Shown: piece after piece, positions 1 to 7,837 of the stretch
Numbering within the stretch: the first letter of the stretch is position 1
How the letters are laid out: every line of letters begins with the position of its first letter
NCBI GenBank assembly: GCA_009841075.1
Contig: VXMP01000090.1
Span: 1-64,000, forward strand
DNA length: 64,000 bases
Source of the DNA: Acidimicrobiia bacterium
Lineage (GTDB): Bacteria > Actinomycetota > Acidimicrobiia > Spongiisociales > Spongiisociaceae
Reading direction: 5' to 3'
The notes under the pieces: generated by a model
The model's database searches: none
The model's input: the letters and a program-made list of their open reading frames with translations, nothing else
Told to the model about the DNA's origin: nothing
Program-made: the position numbers and the translations under genes

Positions 1-536
1 TGTCGCGGGGGCTCGTAGAGTTTAATAAGAGACCGGTTCTGGTAGGTGCCGGGGTGGGGGCCTGGGTAGCCACCGGTATCTCGGCGGAGGGGATGCAGCG
101 GGTCTTTGCGGTGGTGTTGCTGGGGGTGGCGGCCTCGGCGATCATCAACACCAAGCAATGGCTGGAGGAGATACCGGCTCGGCTCGGCCCGGTGGGGCGG
201 ACGGTGGTGTTTTTCCTGATCGGCTTCTACGGAGGGTTCGCCCAGATCGGGGTGGGTATTCTGCTGCTCACCGCCCTGGTGCTCGGGTCCGGTTTCGACC
301 TGCTGAAAGGGAACGGTGCCAAGGTGGTGATCATCGCCGTCTATTCGCTGATCACCCTCCCCTTCTACTTCTGGGCAGGTCAGGTGAACCTGGGGCTGGG
401 GGTGGTGTTGGCATTCGGGTTCTCATCGGGGGCCTATCTGGCCTCCCGCATGGTGGTGCGCAAAGGGGCGGGCTGGGCGAAGTGGGTGCTGGTGGTGGCT
501 TCGGTGGTGGCGGCGATCAGAATGATGTTCGTTTAG
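1..536 (+). CDS. TauE/SafE family membrane exporter, 5' end outside window
   Basis: C-terminal part of a sulfite exporter TauE/SafE (DUF81) type integral membrane protein. The reading frame is open from position 3 to the left edge, so the gene starts outside the window; about 178 residues are visible. The residues form several hydrophobic glycine-rich helices, including a segment with the Y-G-G-F-A-Q-I-G-V-G pattern that resembles the family's second repeat, and the protein ends in a short membrane helix. Family members export sulfite, sulfoacetate or related small anions, but the substrate cannot be told from sequence. The gene converges on infA, with 14 bases between the stops. The family call is fairly sure, the substrate is not. 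Confidence 0.75.
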   Translation, partial: SRGLVEFNKRPVLVGAGVGAWVATGISAEGMQRVFAVVLLGVAASAIINTKQWLEEIPARLGPVGRTVVFFLIGFYGGFAQIGVGILLLTALVLGSGFDLLKGNGAKVVIIAVYSLITLPFYFWAGQVNLGLGVVLAFGFSSGAYLASRMVVRKGAGWAKWVLVVASVVAAIRMMFV

Positions 537-550
537 GGAGCCGAGGCATA

Positions 551-772
551 CTACTTATAACGCCAGACGATCCTTCCCCGACTGGGATCGTAGGCCGACA
601 GCTCGACGTCCACCCGGTCGCCGGGCAGGATACGAATGAAGCGACCTCGCCGCATTTTGCCCGAGGCCCGGGCCAGTACCTCCAGGCCGCCGTCTATCTT
701 CACGTTGAACATGGCGTTGGGCAGGGTCTCCACCACCTGGCCTTGGACTCTCAGTACGTCATCTTTGGGCAA
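551..772 (-). CDS. infA: Translation initiation factor IF-1
   Basis: IF-1 is a single OB-fold (S1-like) protein that binds the 30S A site during initiation. The core is very close to the family, with [10 protein letters not shown], then S-G-K-M-R-R and F-I-R-I-L-P-G-D, and a C-terminal G-R-I-V-W-R-Y-K. I chose a TTG start at 772 because it gives 73 residues, the usual IF-1 length, and is preceded by AAAGGAG seven bases upstream. The longer frame reaching 898 would add about 40 residues not found in IF-1 and would overlap the MFS gene. Unlike many genomes, no rpmJ or rpsM follows: infA stands alone 37 bases downstream of the MFS transporter on the same strand. Confidence 0.93.
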   Translation of the reverse strand: MPKDDVLRVQGQVVETLPNAMFNVKIDGGLEVLARASGKMRRGRFIRILPGDRVDVELSAYDPSRGRIVWRYK

Positions 773-809
773 AAAGGGCTCCTTTTCTATCGCTTGAACC
801 TGGGTAAGC

Positions 810-2249
810 CTAACCATCTTCGGAGGAGGTTGAAGTATCTTCGAGGGCTTGGCGGCCCCTTTCGGCCAGCACCGCCCTAACCCGGGCCAGGTCGTCACCG
901 CAGGTTCGGGAGGCCTTCCAGTAGCACAGGCCGGTCGGGATGAAAAAAACCTGGAACAGGGCCAGACCGATAGCGTAATTCAAGGGGGTGCCGAAGCCGG
1001 TTGCCAGGAGCCCCGCCACCGGCACGGTGAGCCCGTTACCCACCGCCCTGGAAAGGCCGTTGGAGAGGTTGGCGATCCCGTAGATCGTCCCCCGATGCTC
1101 CGGCAGGTTGACATCGGAGATAAGGGCGAACCAGTTGGGGGAGTCGGCCGAGGTGAGGACCACCGCCACCAGGCACAACAGGAAGGCCGCCCCGACATAG
1201 GGGTTGGTGAAAACGCTCCGCAGCGTGCCCAAAACGATGGCCAGGCTGCCCTGATCGGCGGGAATGTCCAGACCTCTGATCGGGATGAAGAAAAACGCCA
1301 CGAAGAACGGGATCGCCCCCAGAATCCCGGTGGACGAGATCAGCGCCCGGGCCCGGGGGGTGCGCAGCTGAAGCCGGTCGCCGAGATGACCCGACAGGAT
1401 GGAGGCCAGCCCGCCCAGCTGGAAAAGGGCACCGAAGACCGCCCCGACTGCCGTGGCGGTGGCCAGGTCATAGCCGTCGGCCTCCACCTTGCCCTGGAAC
1501 AGGAGCGGAACCCATATCAGCGATCCGTAGGCCAGCTGGGCGGTCAGCCCCTGCAGGATGAGCCAGGGATTGGTGCGGGTGCGGAACAGCATCGGAAGGT
1601 CGGATTTCTTGATCCGGAAGTTGTAGACGCCTCCGGAGGCCAGGGCTTCGGCCAGCTCGGGCTCGGATCGGCCCCGGGGTGCCTCGGCAGTGGTCAGATA
1701 CAGGAGGGCGAAGACGATGCCGACCAGGGCGATCCCTACGAACGGACGTCTCCAATCCGAAGCGCCCGCCACCCCGCCCACCAGGAGCCCCACAAAGCCT
1801 CCGATACCCTGAGACAGGCCCCAGAAGCTCATCGCCAGCCCCCGTCTTCGAGGAGAGATGAAGTCGGAAATAACCGAGAACCCCACCGAGGCGATAGCAC
1901 CCAGCCCGATGGCGAACAGGGCCGACCAGATGGCGAACTCGGTCAGCGAGCTCGAGCGGGAGGCGAGCAGCAGGCCCGCGCACCAGACCATGGTGGCCCA
2001 GAAAAGCAGCGGTTTTCTTGAAGACCGATCGCCGAAATATCCCCAGGCCACCGCCGTCAACGCCGCCACCAGTATGACCAGGGCGGTTACGGACGCCACC
2101 CGGGTGGTGTCGGCACCGAAGTCGTCGGCGATCACGTTGGTCAGAACCGGATAAAGGGCGGCTGCCGTGTTGTCGACCGATGCCAACACCACAAAAACGG
2201 TTACGGTGTAGAAAATGCGCCCTGAACGGGCCTTATGGGGTGCTATCAT
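810..2249 (-). CDS. MFS transporter
   Basis: Major facilitator superfamily permease of 479 residues with about 12 predicted membrane helices. The loop between helices 2 and 3 carries the MFS signature [11 protein letters not shown] (about residues 70-80), and an S-P-R-R-R-G-L-A-M loop follows helix 4. A longer charged central loop (about residues 190-215) separates the two halves. The family moves sugars, metabolites or drugs by proton coupling; nothing here fixes the substrate. The start ATG at 2249 has no clear Shine-Dalgarno sequence. The gene reads towards infA on the same strand and diverges from the HTH pair. Confidence 0.85.
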   Translation of the reverse strand: MIAPHKARSGRIFYTVTVFVVLASVDNTAAALYPVLTNVIADDFGADTTRVASVTALVILVAALTAVAWGYFGDRSSRKPLLFWATMVWCAGLLLASRSSSLTEFAIWSALFAIGLGAIASVGFSVISDFISPRRRGLAMSFWGLSQGIGGFVGLLVGGVAGASDWRRPFVGIALVGIVFALLYLTTAEAPRGRSEPELAEALASGGVYNFRIKKSDLPMLFRTRTNPWLILQGLTAQLAYGSLIWVPLLFQGKVEADGYDLATATAVGAVFGALFQLGGLASILSGHLGDRLQLRTPRARALISSTGILGAIPFFVAFFFIPIRGLDIPADQGSLAIVLGTLRSVFTNPYVGAAFLLCLVAVVLTSADSPNWFALISDVNLPEHRGTIYGIANLSNGLSRAVGNGLTVPVAGLLATGFGTPLNYAIGLALFQVFFIPTGLCYWKASRTCGDDLARVRAVLAERGRQALEDTSTSSEDG

Positions 2250-2312
2250 TCGGCTTCCCTAGGCTGTTTGTCCCTGATAGATCGCTTGATTTAAAAAAAC
2301 TCGTGGAAATGC

Positions 2313-2342
2313 TTGACACAAATCATAGAGTTACGCTAAAGT
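2313..2342 (+). promoter_or_regulatory. Candidate sigma-70-type promoter for the tandem HTH genes
   Basis: A perfect TTGACA at 2313-2318 is followed, after 18 bases, by TAAAGT at 2337-2342. The local sequence is AT-richer than its surroundings. The expected transcript start, near 2349, lies about 90 bases before the first HTH gene. The elements were matched by eye. Confidence 0.45.
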
Positions 2343-2441
2343 ACCCTAGTCAAGTTATGGCTAGAGGTCCGGTGGATCTTGTCATCCCGGGCTTTCCTGG
2401 CCGGACATTAGGAGTATCTCATCTAGAGAAAAGCAGGAAAT

Positions 2442-2672
2442 ATGCCCAAAAATGACAAAAATACCAATCCGACCAAGGGTATAAGTTATGATAATGTCAT
2501 GGCCCTAGGTCCGGTAATGGACGCTAAAGAAGTCGCCGAGCTTCTTGGGATGGATGTCCTGAAAGTCAGGAGGTATGCCAGAGAGGGACGACTTCCGGCG
2601 TATCGGCTGCCTGGTGCCCGCACCTTTATGTTTTTCCGTGAGGAAGTACTTAAGGCGGCGGGAGATCCGTAA
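2442..2672 (+). CDS. Small excisionase/BldC-like helix-turn-helix protein, copy 1
   Basis: A 76-residue protein with a MerR-type winged helix-turn-helix of the excisionase (HTH_17) or BldC-like kind. The core M-D-A-K-E-V-A-E-L-L-G-M-D-V is followed by a recognition helix, R-R-Y-A-R-E-G-R-L-P-A-Y-R-L-P-G, and a short wing, R-T-F-M-F-F. It probably binds DNA as a dimer or filament and has no effector domain. An AGGA lies three bases before the ATG, which is short; internal methionines at residues 20 and 26 are alternative starts. The second copy begins 62 bases downstream on the same strand. No integrase is nearby, so a regulator is likelier than a phage excisionase. Target unknown. Confidence 0.75.
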   Translation: MPKNDKNTNPTKGISYDNVMALGPVMDAKEVAELLGMDVLKVRRYAREGRLPAYRLPGARTFMFFREEVLKAAGDP

Positions 2673-2734
2673 AAGCTCGCCGGTCTCCCATAACATAAGT
2701 TTCTATTTTCTAGAAAGGAAAGCAGAACAACGAA

Positions 2735-2953
2735 ATGAGCACAGACGACATGATGGAAGGGTTTGGTCGGATTATGGACGCCGGTGAAGTCGCCGAGATG
2801 ATGGGGATGGATGTCCAGATGATCCGGAAGTACGCCCGCGACGGACAAATCCCGGCTTATAGGCTGCCCGGCACCCGTACCTTCAAATTCTTCCAAAACG
2901 AAGTATTGGATACGATCCGGAATAACCCGGTTTCGGTCGAAGAAAACGTCTAA
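2735..2953 (+). CDS. Small excisionase/BldC-like helix-turn-helix protein, copy 2
   Basis: A 72-residue paralogue of the preceding gene. Across the HTH core the two proteins share well over half of their residues, including M-D-A-x-E-V-A-E, G-M-D-V, P-A-Y-R-L-P-G and R-T-F-x-F-F, so they arose by tandem duplication. The recognition helices differ (R-R-Y-A-R-E-G-R-L against R-K-Y-A-R-D-G-Q-I), which could change DNA preference. The C-terminal tail is acidic. An AGAAAGGA lies about 15 bases upstream of the ATG. It probably shares a transcript with copy 1. Confidence 0.75.
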   Translation: MSTDDMMEGFGRIMDAGEVAEMMGMDVQMIRKYARDGQIPAYRLPGTRTFKFFQNEVLDTIRNNPVSVEENV

Positions 2954-2970
2954 GACGAAGGTTATTTCCC

Positions 2971-3005
2971 GACCCGTACCTCTGGGCGATTCAAAGGTAC
3001 GGGTC
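2971..3005. terminator. Inverted repeat between convergent HTH and GNAT genes
   Basis: GACCCGTACCT (2971-2981) and AGGTACGGGTC (2995-3005) form a perfect 11-bp stem with a 13-base loop. It spans the stop codon of the GNAT gene and lies 18 bases after the second HTH gene. Neither strand has a T-run after the stem, so it is at best an atypical terminator, possibly acting on both strands. Confidence 0.4.
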
Positions 3006-3587
3006 CGGTTGATTCGGAATCTTGGCCCGGTATTCGTGTTCGAGGAGGCTCCACAGAGAGTGATCCATCCAGCGGTTTCCCACCTGGATTTCTTCTCGTA
3101 GGATTCCTTCCCGCACGAATCCGAGCTTGGCGGCGACCCGTTCGCTGGCATCGTTGCCGATCGCTACCCGCAAAATAATCCGATGCATATTCAGGTATCG
3201 GAACCCGACCTTCAGGGTTTCCAGGGTGGCTTCGGTTGCGATCCCTTGGCCGGTGTGGTCCGTTCTAATCCAATAACCTATTTCACCGGATCGGGACGTT
3301 CTGGAAAGATGCCAGAGGCTGATGTTTCCGATGTGTTGTTCGGGTCGGTCGCGCAGCCTGATAGAGAAATCGTAGGCCCGGCCTTCCCGCCAGGAGCGCA
3401 TGCTCTCCTTGATGAAACGGCTCGCACCCGGCCTGGTGAAACGGGTGGTGGCCCAGGGCAGGTACTCGGCCAGCTCCTCACCGGAGGCAGCCACCGCTTG
3501 GTAGAGGGTCTCTAGGTCCCTTCGTCTAAAAGGCCGTAACAGCAGGCGCTCCGTGTAGCGCTCAATAGGAGGAAGCCGGCTTCGCAT
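2991..3587 (-). CDS. GNAT acetyltransferase of the RimJ/RimL type
   Basis: A 198-residue GNAT-fold N-acetyltransferase similar to RimJ/RimL/YdaF, which acetylate protein N-termini or small amines using acetyl-CoA. The typical opening T-E-R-L-L-L-R-P-F-R-R-R-D (residues 12-24) is followed by the strand G-E-I-G-Y-W-I and the acetyl-CoA pyrophosphate loop H-T-G-Q-G-I-A-T-E-A (111-120). Near the C-terminus is the usual N-D-A-S-x-R-V-A-A-K-L-G-F with the family's conserved Asn. The start is one base from the divergent Nudix start, so the promoters must lie inside the opposite genes. Substrate unknown. Confidence 0.85.
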   Translation of the reverse strand: MRSRLPPIERYTERLLLRPFRRRDLETLYQAVAASGEELAEYLPWATTRFTRPGASRFIKESMRSWREGRAYDFSIRLRDRPEQHIGNISLWHLSRTSRSGEIGYWIRTDHTGQGIATEATLETLKVGFRYLNMHRIILRVAIGNDASERVAAKLGFVREGILREEIQVGNRWMDHSLWSLLEHEYRAKIPNQPDPYL

Positions 3588-3588
3588 A

Positions 3589-4161
3589 ATGTCATATGGA
3601 GACTATCGCCCTTCAAAGGGTGAGTTGGACGATTCCTGGCTGCCGGATGGACTTTTGGCCGTACCGTCTCCTCATTCGGGAGAAAGGCCGGCGGCGGTGC
3701 TGGTACCTATCTACCCGGATGGTGATGACTATCGGCTGGTGCTGATCCGTCGCCCGCTTCACATGCCCACCCATGGAGGGGATATCGCCTTTCCAGGGGG
3801 GAAACCTAAGGTCGGGGAGGGGCCGATCGAAACCGCTCTTCGAGAGGCGTATGAAGAGGTGGGGATCGCTCCGTCCGGTGTGGTGGTCCTCGGGTTTCTT
3901 CCTTCAGTGGACACGGTTACCTTTCCGCGCCCGGTGGTGCCGGTGGTGGGAAGGCTTCCGGGGGTTCCCGACCTACGTCCCGACCCTAACGAGGTGGACC
4001 GTATCCACACCCCACGAATACAGACTTTGATGGACGAAAGCCGATGGCGTACCCAACCCTGGAAGGGCTATGAGATATTTCTGTTCGAACTGGACGGAGA
4101 CGTCCTGTGGGGTGCCACCGCCCGGATGGTTCGCCGGTTGATAGGGTTGGAACCGTTCTGA
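3589..4161 (+). CDS. Nudix hydrolase, probable CoA pyrophosphatase (NudL-like)
   Basis: A 190-residue Nudix hydrolase. A complete Nudix box runs from about residue 71 to 93, following the GX5EX7REXXEEXG pattern with the metal-binding R-E-A-Y-E-E. The preceding R-R-P-x-H-M-P-T-H-G-G-D-I-A-F-P-G-G matches the UPF0035 motif, which marks Nudix enzymes that split coenzyme A into 3',5'-ADP and phosphopantetheine. An AGGAGGAA ends 14 bases before the ATG, a long spacing, but no other in-frame start lies between them. The gene diverges from the GNAT gene and converges on hisN, meeting it with no gap. Substrate inferred from the family. Confidence 0.85.
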   Translation: MSYGDYRPSKGELDDSWLPDGLLAVPSPHSGERPAAVLVPIYPDGDDYRLVLIRRPLHMPTHGGDIAFPGGKPKVGEGPIETALREAYEEVGIAPSGVVVLGFLPSVDTVTFPRPVVPVVGRLPGVPDLRPDPNEVDRIHTPRIQTLMDESRWRTQPWKGYEIFLFELDGDVLWGATARMVRRLIGLEPF

Positions 4162-4938
4162 TTATCCCCTGACCAGGGCCAAGATCGGTTCGTGGAGGGT
4201 GCCGTTGGTGGCCAGGCCGGTACCGGATCGGTAGTCGGGACGGCCGGAAAAATCGGTGAACACCCCGCCCGCTTCGGGGATGATCACCGCCATCGGAGCC
4301 ACATCCCAGGGGTTGACGATCGGGTCGAGCATGGCTTCAACCCGCCCCGAGGCCACCAGGCTATAGCCGTAGGCGTCTCCCCATCCTCGCAGGATCATCG
4401 GGCTCCTCAGCATCCGTTCGGCCTGGTCGGAGTCCATCAACTCAAAGCTGCTGGTACATAAAACGGCGTCATCGAGGTTGGTTTTGGGGCTCACCATCAC
4501 CCGTTTTCCGTTCAGGTAACAGCCCCGATCTCGGGCGGCGGCCACGGTTTCGCCCAGGGCGGGCAGGCTGACCACCCCCAGCGCCGCTCCGTGCTCATCC
4601 TCCAGAGCCAAAAGGGTGGCGAAGAGCGGTACGTTACGGATGAAAGACTGGGTGCCGTCGATGGGGTCGATGATCCAGTTGCGGCCGGATCGGCTCGGGG
4701 CGTCGGGGAACTCCTCTCCGATGATTCCGTCGGCGGGGTAGCGGCGGGTCAGCTCGGTGCGGAGAAAGCTTTCTGCGGCTCGGTCGGCCTCGGTAACCGG
4801 GCTCCCGTCTTTTTTGACCATTACCCGGGTCGATTTCTCGTACCAGTCCAGGGTGAGGCGTCCGGCCCGGTCGGCCAAACCAACCGCCTCCTCGAAGAGC
4901 GAATCCGAGATAGGAGGGGAGGGGTGGGCGGAGCTCAT
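4162..4938 (-). CDS. hisN: Histidinol-phosphatase, inositol monophosphatase family
   Basis: A 258-residue Mg-dependent phosphatase of the IMPase fold. Metal-binding motifs are present in order: G-E-E (74-76), D-P-I-D-G-T (91-96) and W-D-V-A-P-M (from 211). The K-D-G-S-P-V-T-E-A-D start and the G-W-G-D-A-Y-G-Y segment (185-192) are typical of the HisN subgroup, which dephosphorylates histidinol phosphate in histidine synthesis in actinobacteria. An inositol monophosphatase cannot be excluded. The ATG overlaps the cimA stop (ATGA), so the two are translationally coupled and probably share the cimA leader. Confidence 0.85.
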   Translation of the reverse strand: MSSAHPSPPISDSLFEEAVGLADRAGRLTLDWYEKSTRVMVKKDGSPVTEADRAAESFLRTELTRRYPADGIIGEEFPDAPSRSGRNWIIDPIDGTQSFIRNVPLFATLLALEDEHGAALGVVSLPALGETVAAARDRGCYLNGKRVMVSPKTNLDDAVLCTSSFELMDSDQAERMLRSPMILRGWGDAYGYSLVASGRVEAMLDPIVNPWDVAPMAVIIPEAGGVFTDFSGRPDYRSGTGLATNGTLHEPILALVRG

Positions 4939-6539
4939 TGTGGGTCGGATCGGTGCTCGGTTCGGAGCAGGCCGAGGACGATGCCGTCGGTGAGCGCTTC
5001 CCAGGAGGCTTCGATGACGTTCTCGTGCACCCCGATGGAGCCCCAGGTGGCCACTCCGTCGCTCATCTCGATGAAAACCCGCACCATCGCCGCGGTGGAG
5101 GCGGTCGAGTCGAGCACCCGGACGTTGTAGTTGGTGAGGCGAAGGAGGTTGAGCCGGGGGAAATGGGGGCGGAGCGCCTCCCGCATGGCGTGGTCGAGGG
5201 CGTTGACCGGCCCGTTACCCTCGCCGGTGCTGATCACCCTTTCCCCGCCGACCAGGATCTTGACGGTGGCCTCGGCCATGACCAGTCCATCGGAACGATG
5301 CTCGGTGGAGACCCGAAAAGACTCCAACTCGAAGTAGTGGTGGGACCAGCCGCCGGCCCGCCTCAGCATCAGCTCGAAGGAGCCGTCGGCGGCCTCGAAG
5401 TGGTATCCGAGGTTCTCCATGTGCTTGATGTCGTTTAGCACCTCGGCGGCCTGCGACCCCGACAGTTCCAGCCCCAGATCACCGGCCTTGGCGAGGATGG
5501 TCGACCGACCGGAAAGCTCGGACACCACGGTACGGGTCCGGTTTCCCACCCGGGTCGGGTCCTGATGTTCGTAGGCGTCGGGTCGTCTGGCCATGGCGGA
5601 GGTGTGCAATCCGGCCTTATGGGTGAAGGCGGAGGCACCCACGAAGGGGCGATGAGGGTCGAGGCTGATGTTGACGATCTCGGCGATGTGGTGGGCGATG
5701 GGCGACAGCCTCTCCAGGTTATCCGGTTCCAGCACCGGGATGCCCATCTTCAGGACCAGGGCGGGGAGGACGGTGGACAGGTCGGCGTTGCCGGTGCGTT
5801 CGCCGTATCCGTTGATGCATCCCTGCACCTGCCGGACCCCCATTTCTACTGCCATCAGGGAGGACGCCACCGCGCAGCCGGCGTCGTTGTGGAAATGGAC
5901 GCCCAGGTCCGCCTCGGGAAGCGCGGCCCGGACCTGTTCGATGGTGTGGGCGATTTCGGATTGGAGCCGGCCGCCGTTGGTGTCGCACAGGACCAGCCGT
6001 TCCGCCCCTTCCTCGAAGGCGGCCCGAAGCACGGCCAGGGCGAAATCGGGGTTGGAGAGGTAGCCGTCGAAGAAGTGCTCCGCGTCGAAGAAAACCCGCC
6101 GATCCCGTTCTTTTAGGTAGGCCACCGACTCCGCCACCATCGCAATGCCGTCGTCCAGGTCGGTGAGGAGCGCCTCCCGCACGTGATAGTCCCAGGCTTT
6201 CCCCACTATGCATACCGCCTCGGTTTCGGCTTCGAGCAGGTTGAGGAGCTGAGCATCTCCCTGGACCGAACGACGGGGACGACGGGTGGAACCGAAGGCG
6301 GTCAGGGTGGCGGTGCCGAGGTTGAGCTCGGATCGGGCCCGTTTGAAAAACTCGCTGTCCTTGGGGTTGGCGCCGGGCCATCCTCCTTCGATGTAGCCCA
6401 CGCCCAGGTCGTCGAGCAGGGAGGCGATCAGGAGCTTGTCGGAAACAGTCAGGGAGATGCCCTCCTGCTGGGCACCGTCTCGCAGGGTGGTGTCGTAGAT
6501 TTCGAGTTGAGAATGCGCCAAGTGGCTGCTTTCTCCCAC
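4935..6539 (-). CDS. cimA: (R)-citramalate synthase
   Basis: A 534-residue LeuA/homocitrate-synthase-family enzyme. It condenses pyruvate and acetyl-CoA to citramalate, the first step of the threonine-independent isoleucine route. The catalytic TIM barrel shows I-Y-D-T-T-L-R-D-G-A-Q (14-24), the metal-binding H-F-H-N-D (215-219) and G-E-R-T-G-N-A-D-L (246-254). About residues 400-525 form the C-terminal LeuA allosteric (leucine or isoleucine binding) domain. W-P-G-A-N-P-K-D after Y-I-E-G-G favours the long CimA subgroup over 2-isopropylmalate synthase. The start is GTG at 6539, five bases after GGAGG. The leader encodes an isoleucine-rich peptide and a terminator, which supports the isoleucine assignment. 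Confidence 0.92.
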   Translation of the reverse strand: MGESSHLAHSQLEIYDTTLRDGAQQEGISLTVSDKLLIASLLDDLGVGYIEGGWPGANPKDSEFFKRARSELNLGTATLTAFGSTRRPRRSVQGDAQLLNLLEAETEAVCIVGKAWDYHVREALLTDLDDGIAMVAESVAYLKERDRRVFFDAEHFFDGYLSNPDFALAVLRAAFEEGAERLVLCDTNGGRLQSEIAHTIEQVRAALPEADLGVHFHNDAGCAVASSLMAVEMGVRQVQGCINGYGERTGNADLSTVLPALVLKMGIPVLEPDNLERLSPIAHHIAEIVNISLDPHRPFVGASAFTHKAGLHTSAMARRPDAYEHQDPTRVGNRTRTVVSELSGRSTILAKAGDLGLELSGSQAAEVLNDIKHMENLGYHFEAADGSFELMLRRAGGWSHHYFELESFRVSTEHRSDGLVMAEATVKILVGGERVISTGEGNGPVNALDHAMREALRPHFPRLNLLRLTNYNVRVLDSTASTAAMVRVFIEMSDGVATWGSIGVHENVIEASWEALTDGIVLGLLRTEHRSDPQ

Positions 6540-6567
6540 TTTGACCTCCCAGGCCGCCGGCTCTTAC

Positions 6568-6599
6568 AAAAAATAAACCCTGCGGCGGGCGCAGGGTTT
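6568..6599 (-). terminator. Intrinsic terminator in the cimA leader (attenuator)
   Basis: On the minus strand a perfect 10-bp GC-rich stem (6599-6590 with 6584-6575) and 5-base loop (CCCGC) are followed by A and six T (6573-6568). This is a textbook rho-independent terminator. It lies upstream of cimA, with the cimA GTG 28 bases beyond the T-run, and no other minus-strand gene precedes it. It must therefore control entry of polymerase into cimA-hisN rather than end an upstream gene. Confidence 0.85.
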
Positions 6600-6600
6600 G

Positions 6601-6624
6601 GGGCACAGGCGTGAACCTATGCCC
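6601..6624 (-). promoter_or_regulatory. Protector / anti-terminator segment of the cimA attenuator
   Basis: On the minus strand GGGCATAGG (6624-6616) pairs with CCTGTGCCC (6609-6601) in a 9-bp hairpin (one G-T pair, 6-base loop) that starts on the last base of the leader stop codon. The same left arm, extended to 6614, can instead pair with 6598-6587, which is the left arm of the terminator stem (10 pairs with one mismatch and one bulge). The two folds exclude each other, as expected of an attenuator. Pairing was done by eye. Confidence 0.6.
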
Positions 6625-6656
6625 TATTCGATAATGATCCCGATTGAGATGTTCAT
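6624..6656 (-). CDS. Isoleucine-rich leader peptide of cimA
   Basis: An 11-codon reading frame on the minus strand, encoding M-N-I-S-I-G-I-I-I-E then TAG. Five of ten residues are isoleucine (four ATC and one ATT), three of them consecutive. It ends exactly where the downstream hairpin starts and lies 25 bases before the terminator stem. No Shine-Dalgarno sequence is seen. The candidate -10 element ends nine bases before the ATG, so the message may be leaderless. Stalling at isoleucine codons when charged tRNA-Ile is scarce would be the sensor. It is too short for ordinary gene finding; the function is inferred from composition and position. Confidence 0.75.
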   Translation of the reverse strand: MNISIGIIIE

Positions 6657-6664
6657 CAGGTCAG

Positions 6665-6693
6665 AGTGTGGTCGGTTCGGCCCGCTCTGTCAA
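6665..6693 (-). promoter_or_regulatory. Candidate promoter of the cimA leader
   Basis: On the minus strand a perfect TTGACA (6693-6688) is separated by 17 bases from CACACT (6670-6665), which keeps the A2 and T6 of the actinobacterial TANNNT -10 element. The leader ATG follows nine bases later. Confidence 0.5.
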
Positions 6694-6730
6694 TATACTT
6701 TTTTCGGGTATCTTGTAATCAGGAGAGAAG

Positions 6731-7711
6731 GTGAGCACCAAACGGGTTTTTTCCGGCATCCAACCCAGCGGGGATATTCACATCGGTAACTACATGGGTG
6801 CCCTTCGTAACTGGGTGGCCATGCAGGACGATTACGCCACCATCTACTGTGTGGTCGACCTGCATGCCCTCACCCTTCCGCAGGACCCCGCCCGGCTGCT
6901 GCAGGCCCGGCTACGTACCGCCAAGATCCTGTTGGCCGCCGGAATCGACCCGCACCACTCGATGCTTTACTTCCAGAGTCAGGTGCCCCAGCACTCCGAG
7001 CTGTCTTGGATTATGGGGACGCTGGCTTCCATGGGTCATCTGGGCCGGATGACCCAATACAAGGAGAAGGAGGACAAGGGGGGCCAGAACCTGGGCCTGT
7101 TTTCCTATCCGGTGCTGATGGCCGCCGACATTCTGATCCATCGGGTTCATGCCGTGCCGGTGGGTAACGACCAGACCCAGCATCTCGAATTCACCCGTGA
7201 CCTGGTGGGCCGGTTCAACGCCCGATACGGGGATTTCTTCCCGCTGCCGGAGCAGATCAGCCCGCCGGTGGGGGCCCGGGTGATGTCGTTGCAGGATCCC
7301 TCCTCAAAGATGTCGAAGTCCGACCCTGACCCCGGGTCACGGATCATCGTCACCGACGACGCCGACACCATTGTGTCCAAGCTGCGCCGGGCGGTTACCG
7401 ACTCCGGTAGGGAGGTGGCCTATGACCTGGAGGAAAAGCCCGGCATCAGCAACCTGTTGGACATTTTGGCGGCTTTCACCGGTAGAGGGGTTGCGCAGCT
7501 GGCCGAGGAATACGCCCAGGTCGGATATGGACGCTTCAAGGATGTGGTGGCCGAAGCGGTGATATTCGGGTTGCAACCCTTGCGACAGGCCTATCTGAAC
7601 CTGGAGGATTCGCAGGTTAAGCAGATCATGGACGAGGGTGCCCGCCAGGCCCGCACCAGGGCGGAGGAAACCATGACCGCGCTACGAAGCCTGATCGGAC
7701 TCTCAGACTGA
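6731..7711 (+). CDS. trpS: Tryptophanyl-tRNA synthetase
   Basis: A 326-residue class I aminoacyl-tRNA synthetase that charges tRNA-Trp. The N-terminal S-G-I-Q-P-S-G-D-I-H-I-G-N-Y holds the HIGH-type motif (H-I-G-N, 17-20), and K-M-S-K-S is at 193-197. The central G-N-D-Q-T-Q-H-L-E-F-T-R-D motif is typical of TrpRS, and the length matches the family. The GTG start follows AGGAG by five bases. The gene diverges from cimA; possible -10 sequences are TATACT (6694-6699) and TATCTT (6709-6714). No T-box fits in the short upstream region. Confidence 0.95.
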   Translation: MSTKRVFSGIQPSGDIHIGNYMGALRNWVAMQDDYATIYCVVDLHALTLPQDPARLLQARLRTAKILLAAGIDPHHSMLYFQSQVPQHSELSWIMGTLASMGHLGRMTQYKEKEDKGGQNLGLFSYPVLMAADILIHRVHAVPVGNDQTQHLEFTRDLVGRFNARYGDFFPLPEQISPPVGARVMSLQDPSSKMSKSDPDPGSRIIVTDDADTIVSKLRRAVTDSGREVAYDLEEKPGISNLLDILAAFTGRGVAQLAEEYAQVGYGRFKDVVAEAVIFGLQPLRQAYLNLEDSQVKQIMDEGARQARTRAEETMTALRSLIGLSD

Positions 7712-7763
7712 TCCGGCAGTTTAAAGTGGGCGCACCCACCCCACCTCGGGCTAAGATTCAAGC

Positions 7764-7800
7764 ACTATTAGTGGCGTCCCGAGACTTGGGTTTGATAGGT
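7764..7800 (+). repeat. Direct repeat unit 1 (37 bases)
   Basis: It matches 7838-7874 with four mismatches; the last 22 bases (7779-7800, starting CCGAGACTTGGG) are identical. Start-to-start spacing is 74 bases. No third direct copy was seen in the window. Confidence 0.8.
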
Positions 7801-7837
7801 CCTGAAAAAGACAGTGACGGCCTCTAGCGCCGCCGCA

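Noticed and set aside
849-2021. Long plus-strand open frame opposite the MFS gene
   Set aside because: A high-GC antisense shadow: proline, glycine and glutamine rich, with no domain.
6657-6730. T-box riboswitch upstream of trpS
   Set aside because: The spacer is too short and lacks the conserved T-box bulge sequence.
7722-7740. GTGGG-CGCA-CCCAC hairpin after trpS
   Set aside because: Five-bp stem without a T-run; too weak to call a terminator.
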